This document shows, one piece after another, positions 1 through 5,449 of a stretch of 13,641 nucleotides of DNA. The notes beneath the pieces are model-generated. The model ran no database searches and was not told the DNA's origin. It worked only from the letters and a program-made list of their open reading frames with translations. A program made the translations under genes and the position numbers. Source of the stretch: an uncultured Oscillibacter sp. GTDB lineage: Bacteria > Bacillota_A > Clostridia > Oscillospirales > Oscillospiraceae. The stretch spans positions 1 through 13,641 of the forward strand of contig CATOKC010000092.1 of assembly GCA_951800675.1 (NCBI GenBank), given 5' to 3'. Each line of letters starts with the position of its first letter. Position 1 is the first letter of the stretch.

Positions 1-499
1 GCACCGGGTACCCATATTTTTGGCAGATGGCTTCCACCGTTGAAATGGCGCAGATCACGCCGGGACGCCGTTTTGGGCCCACCGTCAGCTGATAGGAGCG
101 GAGCAGGCTGTGGACCATCATCTGGGTGTGATTTTCGGCCTCGATATTGGCGTTGAAGATCTCAAAGGGCTGTAATTTTTTGACAAACCGCATCTGATTG
201 GCAAAAATGTCTGCCTCGTGCTCGTAGCTCAGGTCGTCGTAGATCATGCACCAGACAGGGGTGTCCCGGGAGCCGGAGACCGCCGCTACGATCTCGATGG
301 TGTGCTGTCCGTTGAAGACGTAATTCACACCGCCGCGCCGGCTGACCTTGACCGGATTGATCTGGTAGATATCGAACTCCGCGGCGGCCTTGGCGACGTG
401 TGCCGGCGAGAGACTGCGTTGATAGTCCTGGTTGGAGACCAGGTTCTTGATGGGGATCTGCTCAAAGCAGACGTTGGGAACAAAGTCACGAAAGTCCAT
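1..499 (-). CDS. ParB-fold (DUF6551-like) protein, 3' end outside window
   Basis: The minus-strand frame is open from an ATG at 499-497 to the window edge, giving 166 visible codons. A strong GAGGAGG lies about 6 bases upstream of the ATG. The visible protein has a ParB/sulfiredoxin-fold beginning: an 'IPIKNLV' strand, then 'QINPVKVSRRGG', then 'FNGQHTIEIV', which occupies the position of the ParB nucleotide-binding motif. The GQHT form is typical of the DUF6551 group of ParB-like proteins in Bacillota elements. The start overlaps the end of the upstream gene by 14 bases, so it is the fifth gene of the recombinase operon. ParB-fold proteins bind DNA or nucleotides, and some are nucleases; which applies here cannot be told. 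The family call is from memory of motifs. Confidence 0.72.
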   Translation of the reverse strand, partial: MDFRDFVPNVCFEQIPIKNLVSNQDYQRSLSPAHVAKAAAEFDIYQINPVKVSRRGGVNYVFNGQHTIEIVAAVSGSRDTPVWCMIYDDLSYEHEADIFANQMRFVKKLQPFEIFNANIEAENHTQMMVHSLLRSYQLTVGPKRRPGVICAISTVEAICQKYGYPV

Positions 500-1280
500 C
501 AGGATCCTCCTCAATTACAGAAAGTATAGAAGCGATCTCGTTTTGCAGTTCCTCCAGAGCTGCCGCGAGACGGACTTTTGCGGCGGGAGACACCGCGGGC
601 ATATCCGCCCGTTCACGGACTCGTCGGATGGAGCCTGCCCACGACGGGGCTGTCAGAGCAAGTCCTGTGAGTGTCGCGTCCGGGTCGTAGGCGGGCATAT
701 CCTTCACAGAAGCGGATCGTTTTTCTATGTGCATTTTTGCCGTCTCTACGGCTTTTTGGATCGGCTGCGCGCATTTGCCGGACAGTACTTGGGATAGCAG
801 CCCGGGGTGCACCGCGTCCATCTGACGCAGTGCTTTTGCGTACCTCCCGTACCTCTGGACGCTCGCCGGAGCCACGCCGGCGCGGGCCGCAATGCGGCGC
901 TCGGTCTCCTTTGATTTGGGGTGGCCGTATTTTTCCCTGTTGAGGGCTTTCTCCGCCTCAAGCCATATTCCCATCAAACATCGCCTGGTCTGTTCCGTGA
1001 GGCCGGTTCGTTCCAGCTGTCCGGCGCAGAGCCATGCGGTCACGGCCTCCCGGCACTTGAAAGCCGTCTCCGCCACGGGGATTTCGATGTGGTGCCGGGC
1101 GCATATCTCATATCGCTCATACTCTTCGAGGATACAGCCGCGCCAGGTCAGGAGCGGCTCGCGGCACCGGCCCGCGCGCACGTCGGCCTCCAGCTGTGCA
1201 TACTGCGCTCTGGAGAGAGGGACGACCAGGCTCTGGAGTTCCCTGTCGATCTTGAGCTCCCGTAAGCTTCGTTTATCCAT
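486..1280 (-). CDS. ParB-like N-terminal domain protein with HTH-like segment
   Basis: This encodes a 264-aa soluble protein. The frame is open further upstream to 1337, but the ATG at 1280-1278 is chosen because AGGAGGG lies just ahead of it and because it overlaps the preceding stop by 8 bases (ATGGATAA). Residues 8-90 follow the pattern of a ParB-like domain: 'LKIDRELQSLVVPLS', 'LEADVRAGRCREPLLTW', 'EEYERYEICARHHI', then an 'AVTAWLCAGQL' helix. The usual D-G-H-x-R motif has become E-E-Y-E-R, so the domain is probably degenerate. Residues 120-150 ('KETERRIAARAGVAPASVQRY') look like a helix-turn-helix of the kind that follows ParB domains in KorB-like regulators. A likely role is DNA binding for the recombinase or for regulation; this is inferred. 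Confidence 0.7.
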   Translation of the reverse strand: MDKRSLRELKIDRELQSLVVPLSRAQYAQLEADVRAGRCREPLLTWRGCILEEYERYEICARHHIEIPVAETAFKCREAVTAWLCAGQLERTGLTEQTRRCLMGIWLEAEKALNREKYGHPKSKETERRIAARAGVAPASVQRYGRYAKALRQMDAVHPGLLSQVLSGKCAQPIQKAVETAKMHIEKRSASVKDMPAYDPDATLTGLALTAPSWAGSIRRVRERADMPAVSPAAKVRLAAALEELQNEIASILSVIEEDPDGLS

Positions 1281-1869
1281 GTGAATCTTCTCCCTCCTGC
1301 GCATTTTCCGTAACGGTAAAAATGGCGTGGCCGTCAAAGGTACGCACCCCCAGGAAGCGGCGGTGTTCCGGCTCCGGGAGGCCGAAGGAATCCCGCCAGT
1401 TCTCCGGAAAGACCGGCGCGGAGGGGCCTGCGCCCTGGGGAAACGCCTCCGCCGCCGTCAGGTCAAACACGAGCAGTGCCCCGCCGTTAGCCCGGACCAG
1501 CCTACCCAGGACCCTGTAGCGGCAGTCCGGGCTCCAGCCCATCATGCTTGCCACCTTCGCAAAGAAGAGCCTGCAAGCCGTCTGCCGGGGCCGACGTTTT
1601 CCGCCGGAGACGCCGCACCACGGCCAGACATCCCGCATCCCCTCCTGACCGGGGCGCAGGGCAAGGACCCGCGCCTCCTGGTCGATGAGCACCTGCACGC
1701 CCATCGCACCCTCAAACTTTGTAAGACAGACCGCGTTGACATGGATGCGACAGCGGCTGAAGGTCAGCATGGGCTCTCTGGTGTGGGAGAAGAACTCCTG
1801 CCGGACCACCTGAAAGCTGTTGGGCGCACTGCTGTCAGATGTCCACTGTGTGATCTGTCGCTCATCCAT
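1273..1869 (-). CDS. Free-standing copy of the recombinase C-terminal domain ('integrase'-like accessory protein)
   Basis: This encodes a 198-aa protein of unknown function. Its residues about 19-172 align by eye with residues about 394-565 of the upstream large serine recombinase. Shared landmarks in order are F-x-V-x-R-x-E-F, N-A-x-C, a strand ending A(L/V)RP, a 'RRPR' loop, GW-(S/N)-x-x-x-x-YR-x-x-G-x-L, and PE-(N/S)-W-x-x-(S/A)-FG. No catalytic motif or membrane segment is seen. The ATG at 1869-1867 overlaps the recombinase stop by 8 bases (ATGGATGA) and has AAGGAGG six bases upstream, so the two are translationally coupled. It may be a DNA-binding or directionality partner that pairs with the fused copy. 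That role is inference; the homology is visible. Confidence 0.78.
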   Translation of the reverse strand: MDERQITQWTSDSSAPNSFQVVRQEFFSHTREPMLTFSRCRIHVNAVCLTKFEGAMGVQVLIDQEARVLALRPGQEGMRDVWPWCGVSGGKRRPRQTACRLFFAKVASMMGWSPDCRYRVLGRLVRANGGALLVFDLTAAEAFPQGAGPSAPVFPENWRDSFGLPEPEHRRFLGVRTFDGHAIFTVTENAQEGEDSHG

Positions 1870-3688
1870 CCGCCGCCTCCTTTGGCTGAAGCTCCCGCAA
1901 TTCCTGCCGGATGTACCGCCGCAACTCCTCTCTGCCGGTCACCTGGAGTTTTTCTCCGGTTTCAACAGGCTCTCCCCCGCAGGCCAGCCCCTCCGGACAG
2001 CGCAGGCTTTCTGACTGGTGCGCGTAAAACGGTCTGCCAAAGGCGGCTGTCCAGGATTCCGGGACTGCCCGGACATAGCGCCCGGCGGAAAAGAGCGGCT
2101 GGGACCCGCCGGACAGCATCTGCACAGGGAGGCGGACCTCCGCGTCTTCCGCGCGGAAAACACATACAGTTTCGTGCCCGTTTTTCCAGAGAGAACCGGA
2201 AATGCGGTACTGATAGGCGCTGTTCCATCCGAAAAGCTGGAAGACCGTGCTTAGAAACGCTGTTGCGGCGACTGTCCTTGGACGGCGGACCTCCCGCTGG
2301 ACCGTCGAGACCCGCACCGCACAGCGGTCCTTTTCACCCGCGGGCCGCACGGCAAAGCGTTTGCGGACCGGGTCGATCAGCAGGGCCGCATACTCCTGCC
2401 CGCCCAGAGCGCGGACACATGCCGCGTTAAAATGGACCTGCCGGCCTCCAAAGCGCACGGCCGGCAGATGGGCGGGCCGCAGGAATTCCCCTCTGGTGAC
2501 TTCAAATCCCCGCAGGTCGAAGTCCCCGGCATTCGCCTCGATCTGTGACGCAGGCGTTTCGTTCCAGGGCGCGGCTTGGGAGGCGGACAGGTAATCTCCC
2601 GGGCCAAACCCCGCCCAACGCGGGTGGATGACGGCAAAGCCGCGCAGAGAGCCCTCCTTGATGACGCGGAGCACGGGGAGGACCTGCCGGGCCCCGTATC
2701 GCGCGTTGTCCAGTATCTTCTGGACGGCGGCATAGTCATCCCGGGAAACGATGGCCTCGTGATGATTTTTATACCAGCTCCGGGGCCTCTGACCCCGGTT
2801 CTTTTTTGCGAGATGGTCGCGGTAGTTGGGGGTGTAGGTCTTTCTGGTGAGCACATCGCCGCAGTGACGCTCGTTGCGCAGAATGCCGGCGACGCCGCTG
2901 GCGGTCCACTTGACGTTCCCGAGGTAGGACTTGCGCCCCAAGGAATTGAAAGTGTCCGCAATTTCCTGCGTGGAATAGCCGTAGAGGCACATATAAAACG
3001 CCAGTTTTACGGTGGGAGCCTCTTTGGGGTTGACGGTCAGGTTCCCTTCGCTGTCGTGGGTGTAGCCCAGCAGCTTCGGCGTCAGCGGGATGCCGTGGTC
3101 CAGGCGCATCCGCAGGGACGCCTCCATGCTGCGGCTGCGGATATGGGACTCCTTCTCCGCCATATGCGCAAGGAATGTGAGTGCCTCGTTCGAGGTCTCA
3201 TCCAGGGAGAAAATCTGCTCCGATTCAAAGAACACGCACACCGGCGGGTCCAGCCCGGCCAGGTCCTGAACAATCTGGATACATAAGATCAGGTTCCGGG
3301 CAAAGCGGGAGACATTTTTCGTGATAATGAGGTCGATTTTTCCCGCCTTACAGTCAGCTATCATCCGGTTGAAGGCGTCCCTATGCCTGAGCGAGGTGCC
3401 GGAAACGCCGGAGTCAGCGTAGATCTGGACCAGCTCCCAGTTGGGGCGGCAGGTGACAAATTTTTTGTAGTACTCCTTTTGCAGCTCAAAGGAGCTGACC
3501 TGACTGATACTTCCGGTTGAAACACGGGCGTAGACGGCCACGCGCTGGTGGAGGTCGCTGCTGTGAAAATCGACGGGCTTTTTTTCCGGGAAGTACGTAT
3601 AGTTGGCCTCGTCCACCGTAACGTGGAGGTGTCTGCGGACGCGGAGCTTGGCCCGCTCTTCCTCTTCGCGCCGCTTTCCGCCCGTCAC
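1862..3688 (-). CDS. Large serine recombinase with atypical C-terminal domain
   Basis: This encodes a 608-aa site-specific recombinase, expected to cut and rejoin DNA through a phosphoserine link. The resolvase domain spans residues about 49-195: 'VAVYARVSTGS' carries catalytic Ser57 and Arg55, and 'NVSRFARN' carries Arg128 and Arg131. A recombinase domain follows at about 205-330 ('LLGYTHDSEGNLTVNP', 'WTASGVAGILRNERHCGDVL', 'HEAIVSRDDYAAVQKIL'). The C-terminal part (about 340-608) has no CxxC pairs and no evident coiled coil, so the zinc ribbon usual in the family is missing. It is replaced by a 'HPRWAGFGPGDY' segment and the domain shared with the next gene. The GTG start at 3688-3686 overlaps the previous stop in a GTGA and has GGAGGAG upstream. 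It probably integrates and excises the element. Confidence 0.9.
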   Translation of the reverse strand: MTGGKRREEEERAKLRVRRHLHVTVDEANYTYFPEKKPVDFHSSDLHQRVAVYARVSTGSISQVSSFELQKEYYKKFVTCRPNWELVQIYADSGVSGTSLRHRDAFNRMIADCKAGKIDLIITKNVSRFARNLILCIQIVQDLAGLDPPVCVFFESEQIFSLDETSNEALTFLAHMAEKESHIRSRSMEASLRMRLDHGIPLTPKLLGYTHDSEGNLTVNPKEAPTVKLAFYMCLYGYSTQEIADTFNSLGRKSYLGNVKWTASGVAGILRNERHCGDVLTRKTYTPNYRDHLAKKNRGQRPRSWYKNHHEAIVSRDDYAAVQKILDNARYGARQVLPVLRVIKEGSLRGFAVIHPRWAGFGPGDYLSASQAAPWNETPASQIEANAGDFDLRGFEVTRGEFLRPAHLPAVRFGGRQVHFNAACVRALGGQEYAALLIDPVRKRFAVRPAGEKDRCAVRVSTVQREVRRPRTVAATAFLSTVFQLFGWNSAYQYRISGSLWKNGHETVCVFRAEDAEVRLPVQMLSGGSQPLFSAGRYVRAVPESWTAAFGRPFYAHQSESLRCPEGLACGGEPVETGEKLQVTGREELRRYIRQELRELQPKEAADG

Positions 3689-4269
3689 TGCCGCTCCTCC
3701 GGCAGAACCTGCCGGTCGGGCGGCGGCTGGAACAGACCATCCGCCGGGTCCGCCGTGTAGTAGGATGCCAGGGTGAAAATGTCTTCGGAGATGAAATAGA
3801 TCCCCACTGGATGCTCCTGCCGGGCGAGAAGCTTCGCGCAGAAGGTCATCTCAAGGGGCCTCCTGGAGACATTGGAGATCTTCTGCGTGAGGATCAGGTC
3901 CACCTTCCCGGCAGAACAGTCCTCCAGCAGGCGGCACCAGGCGGGCGCGGACGCCATGCTGGGCGCCGCAGCGCCCTCATCGACATAAAAGTCCACCAGC
4001 GCCCAGTTGGGACAGAGGGCGACAGTATCCTCGAACTGCTTTTTGTGGTAGGCGAGATAGCCGCTGTGGCGCGTCTGGTTGAAGTAGCGGATATAGACGC
4101 CGATCCGATACCGTCTTGCGGGGTCGGGGCGCTCGCGGGGAATGCTCTGGAGCCACGCCCTGTGGGCGGTTATCCGCTCCTGCAAAGTGGATTGACCTGT
4201 AGGCGCGGGCAGCATGGACGGCTGCTGAGCCAGGCCGTTCATCCTGTCAAAAATATCCGTTGATTCCAT
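3685..4269 (-). CDS. Catalytically degenerate serine-recombinase-fold protein
   Basis: This encodes a 194-aa protein and is the first gene of the operon. The ATG at 4269-4267 is chosen because CAGGAGG sits six bases upstream; the frame is open further, but that stretch crosses the promoter. Residues 54-168 align with the resolvase domain of the next gene. Matches include 'RIGVYIR' to 'RVAVYAR', 'CPNWALVDFYVDEG' to 'RPNWELVQIYADSG', and 'CSAGKVDLILTQKISNVSR' to 'CKAGKIDLIITKNVSRFAR'. The catalytic serine position is Phe63 (VST became YFN) and one active-site arginine (Arg128 in the partner) is Asn133. It cannot be an active recombinase and has no recombinase domain. A role as a dimerization partner or modulator of the active enzyme is inferred. 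Confidence 0.8.
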   Translation of the reverse strand: MESTDIFDRMNGLAQQPSMLPAPTGQSTLQERITAHRAWLQSIPRERPDPARRYRIGVYIRYFNQTRHSGYLAYHKKQFEDTVALCPNWALVDFYVDEGAAAPSMASAPAWCRLLEDCSAGKVDLILTQKISNVSRRPLEMTFCAKLLARQEHPVGIYFISEDIFTLASYYTADPADGLFQPPPDRQVLPEERQ

Positions 4270-4288
4270 ACATATCCTCCTGTAAAAG

Positions 4289-4300
4289 AATAGCGCTATT
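4289..4300. promoter_or_regulatory. Perfect 12-bp palindrome overlapping the -10 box (possible operator)
   Basis: AATAGCGCTATT is its own reverse complement. It overlaps the TATAAT box of the recombinase operon and extends to the expected transcription start, a typical repressor position. The divergent Xre-type protein is the obvious candidate ligand. This is inferred from position. Confidence 0.4.
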
Positions 4301-4303
4301 ATA
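4298..4303 (-). promoter_or_regulatory. -10 box of the recombinase operon promoter
   Basis: On the minus strand a perfect TATAAT lies 28 bases upstream of the first gene's ATG. No good -35 hexamer is seen 16-18 bases further upstream (TCGCTT at 4326-4321 is weak). The promoter may therefore need activation, perhaps through the inverted repeat immediately upstream at 4330-4357. Confidence 0.6.
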
Positions 4304-4329
4304 CCTCCGGTTACAGGGGAAAGCGATGA

Positions 4330-4357
4330 ACCACAGGTCATGATCCTGACCTGTGGT
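4330..4357. promoter_or_regulatory. 11-bp perfect inverted repeat between divergent promoters (possible operator)
   Basis: ACCACAGGTCA and TGACCTGTGGT are exact reverse complements separated by six bases. The repeat sits just upstream of the -35 position of the recombinase operon and about 85 bases ahead of the Xre gene start. The nearest T-run on the plus strand is 12 bases beyond the stem, so it is not a canonical terminator. An operator for the Xre protein or another element regulator fits best. Confidence 0.5.
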
Positions 4358-4407
4358 CCATATTTCCCGCTTTTTTCGACTTGTCGCCGCTGAATGGCCG
4401 GTACCGA

Positions 4408-4413
4408 TACAAT
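4408..4413 (+). promoter_or_regulatory. Possible -10 box for the Xre gene
   Basis: TACAAT lies 29 bases upstream of the regulator's ATG. The best -35-like hexamer (TTGTCG, 4381-4386) is 21 bases away, which is too far for a standard promoter, so this is a weak call. Confidence 0.3.
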
Positions 4414-4442
4414 GCTTTGCAAATTTTTCAGGAGGTTTTTGT

Positions 4443-4787
4443 ATGGGTATCAATTATGCGGCAGTTGGAGCAAAGATCAGGGGGTTCAGGCGGAGAAACG
4501 GGCTCTCACAGGCGGAGTTGTCTGAGCTGGTGGGATGCTGTCCGGCCTATATCAGCCATATTGAGCGTGGAAAGAAGATCATGAGCATGGAGACTCTGGT
4601 CAGTCTGGCAAATGCGCTCCAGGTTTCCACGGACGAGCTCCTGGCGGACAGCCTGGAGTATCCCCCCGCAGCCTTTCACCACGCTTTCGCCCCTGTCGTC
4701 GCTGATTGCAGCGCGTATGAGAGGCAGTTCCTGCTGCGTGTCATTTCGGAGATCAAACGAGCCCTGCGTGAGGGAACGGCAGGTTGA
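4443..4787 (+). CDS. Xre-family HTH transcriptional regulator
   Basis: This encodes a 114-aa protein with a classic Cro/C1-type helix-turn-helix in residues 7-66: 'VGAKIRGFRRRNGLSQAEL' followed by 'CPAYISHIERGKKIMSMETLVSLANAL'. The last 40 residues are short and helical and may mediate dimerization. The ATG at 4443 is supported by AGGAGG seven bases upstream. Transcribed divergently from the recombinase operon, it probably represses that operon, itself, or both through the inverted repeats in the shared upstream region. The stop codon lies inside the -35 hexamer of the next promoter (4784-4789), so transcription of the following unit begins exactly where this gene ends. Confidence 0.85.
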   Translation: MGINYAAVGAKIRGFRRRNGLSQAELSELVGCCPAYISHIERGKKIMSMETLVSLANALQVSTDELLADSLEYPPAAFHHAFAPVVADCSAYERQFLLRVISEIKRALREGTAG

Positions 4788-4812
4788 CAGGGGCTGTCAT
4801 TCAGTCTATAAT
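4784..4812 (+). promoter_or_regulatory. Perfect consensus housekeeping promoter (TTGACA-N17-TATAAT)
   Basis: TTGACA at 4784-4789 and TATAAT at 4807-4812 are separated by exactly 17 bases. It overlaps the stop of the Xre gene. Without the inserted 264-bp element it would lie about 37 bases upstream of the pyrophosphohydrolase ATG, a normal promoter spacing. Its -10 box now overlaps the left copy of the 8-bp target duplication. Confidence 0.85.
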
Positions 4813-4815
4813 TCG

Positions 4816-4839
4816 GAGGCTTCGGTAGAATGTGTGGGT
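4816..4839 (+). repeat. Left terminal inverted repeat of the MITE-like element
   Basis: It reads GAGGCTTCGGTAGAATG and seven further bases. Positions 4820-4839 are the exact reverse complement of 5056-5075. The outer four bases differ at three positions from the right end. Confidence 0.8.
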
Positions 4840-4870
4840 AGGAAAATCAGATATGGGCAGCATCTGCCAG

Positions 4871-4890
4871 AGAGGGGCGCAAGCCCCTCT
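4871..4890 (+). other. 8-bp perfect hairpin with GCAA loop inside the MITE
   Basis: AGAGGGGC and GCCCCTCT pair perfectly around a GCAA tetraloop of the stable GNRA class. No T-run follows, so it is not an intrinsic terminator. It would be part of the leader RNA made from the promoter at 4784-4812. Confidence 0.6.
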
Positions 4891-4902
4891 TGACTACCTG
4901 CA

Positions 4903-4980
4903 AGCACTGTGGCGCAAGGCTGTCAAGGCCGCCGCAGGCGAGGCAAAGCCGGTGCCTTGACTGGCTTGTGACACGGTGCT
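4903..4980 (+). other. 27-bp imperfect long stem inside the MITE
   Basis: Positions 4903-4929 pair with 4954-4980. Counted by eye, there are 22 Watson-Crick pairs, 2 G-U pairs and 3 mismatches, enclosing a 24-base loop. The pairing works as DNA or RNA. Such nested inverted repeats are common in MITEs, but the stem would also fold in the leader transcript of the downstream operon. Confidence 0.6.
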
Positions 4981-5055
4981 ATTTTCAGCCCTTTTTTGTG
5001 TACCACTCCAAATGCCTGAAAACCATTGCTATGGCTGATTTTCAGCAAATCTGCC

Positions 5056-5079
5056 ACCCACACATTCTACCGAAGAGCC
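5056..5079 (-). repeat. Right terminal inverted repeat of the MITE-like element
   Basis: It reads inward on the minus strand as GGCTCTTCGGTAGAATG plus seven bases. It is immediately followed by the right target duplication ATAATTCG at 5080-5087. Confidence 0.8.
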
Positions 5080-5121
5080 ATAATTCGACATAGATCATAT
5101 GGATAAGGAGCCCGCTGTGTC

Positions 5122-5439
5122 ATGACAAAGACATACAACAAGCTGGTCCGCGACCGCATCCCGGAGATCATTGCATCAGACGGGAAGACCTGCACGGTGG
5201 AGGTCCTCTCCGACAGCCGCTGTCTCCAGATGCTGGACGCCAAGCTGACCGAGGAGCTGGAGGAGTATCAGGAGAGCAAGTCCCTTGAGGAGCTGGCTGA
5301 CCTGCTGGAGGTCCTGCGGGCGGTGGTCCGGGCCCGGGGCTGGACCTGGGGGGAGCTGGAGCAGGCGCGGCGGGAAAAGGCCGCCCAGAGAGGCGGATTT
5401 GAGAAGAAGCTCCTGTTAAAGGAAGTCAGAGAGAAATGA
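5122..5439 (+). CDS. MazG/phosphoribosyl-ATP pyrophosphohydrolase-like protein
   Basis: This encodes a 105-aa all-alpha nucleoside triphosphate pyrophosphohydrolase-like protein. The family opening 'YNKLVRDRIPEII' is at residues 5-17. The metal-binding pattern follows: E-E-x-x-E at 44-48 ('TEELEEYQE') and E-x-x-D at 57-60 ('EELADLLEVL'). Family members hydrolyse nucleotides such as non-canonical NTPs or phosphoribosyl-ATP; the substrate cannot be read here. No histidine biosynthesis genes are nearby, so a house-cleaning or defence role is more likely. The start is ATG at 5122 with AAGGAG 11 bases upstream. Only 10 bases separate it from the nuclease-helicase gene, so they form one unit. Its leader now contains the inserted MITE-like element. 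Confidence 0.85.
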   Translation: MTKTYNKLVRDRIPEIIASDGKTCTVEVLSDSRCLQMLDAKLTEELEEYQESKSLEELADLLEVLRAVVRARGWTWGELEQARREKAAQRGGFEKKLLLKEVREK

Positions 5440-5449
5440 GGGAACGGCC

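Larger units (their letters stand above)
4816..5079. mobile_element. MITE-like element (ISL3-type ends) with 8-bp target duplication
   Basis: A 264-bp stretch is bounded by 24-bp inverted repeats (4816-4839 and 5056-5079) that match at 21 of 24 positions; the inner 20 are identical. It is flanked by direct copies of ATAATTCG at 4808-4815 and 5080-5087, an 8-bp target duplication. The right end read inward begins GGCTCTTCGGTAGAATG, which resembles ISL3-family ends, and that family makes 8-bp duplications; the assignment is from memory. No transposase is encoded. The short open frame inside (4890-5093) runs out through the right repeat and shows no family features. The interior contains large self-complementary segments. 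Insertion fell directly after the -10 box of a consensus promoter. Confidence 0.75.

Noticed and set aside
1327..2430. A 367-codon plus-strand open frame opposite the recombinase genes
   Set aside because: It is low-complexity and rich in Pro, Arg and Ala, and lies antisense to two genes with visible homology to each other.
4330..4376. The 11-bp inverted repeat with a downstream T-run as a terminator
   Set aside because: Twelve bases separate stem and T-run, and no plus-strand gene ends upstream. An operator explains the position better.
4871..4890. GC-rich hairpin as an intrinsic terminator inside the leader
   Set aside because: The sequence after the stem is TGACTACC, with no T-run.
4890..5093. 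A 67-codon open frame inside the MITE-like element with a CxxC motif
   Set aside because: It runs out through the right terminal repeat and the target duplication and does not resemble a transposase beyond one CxxC. It is most likely a chance frame.
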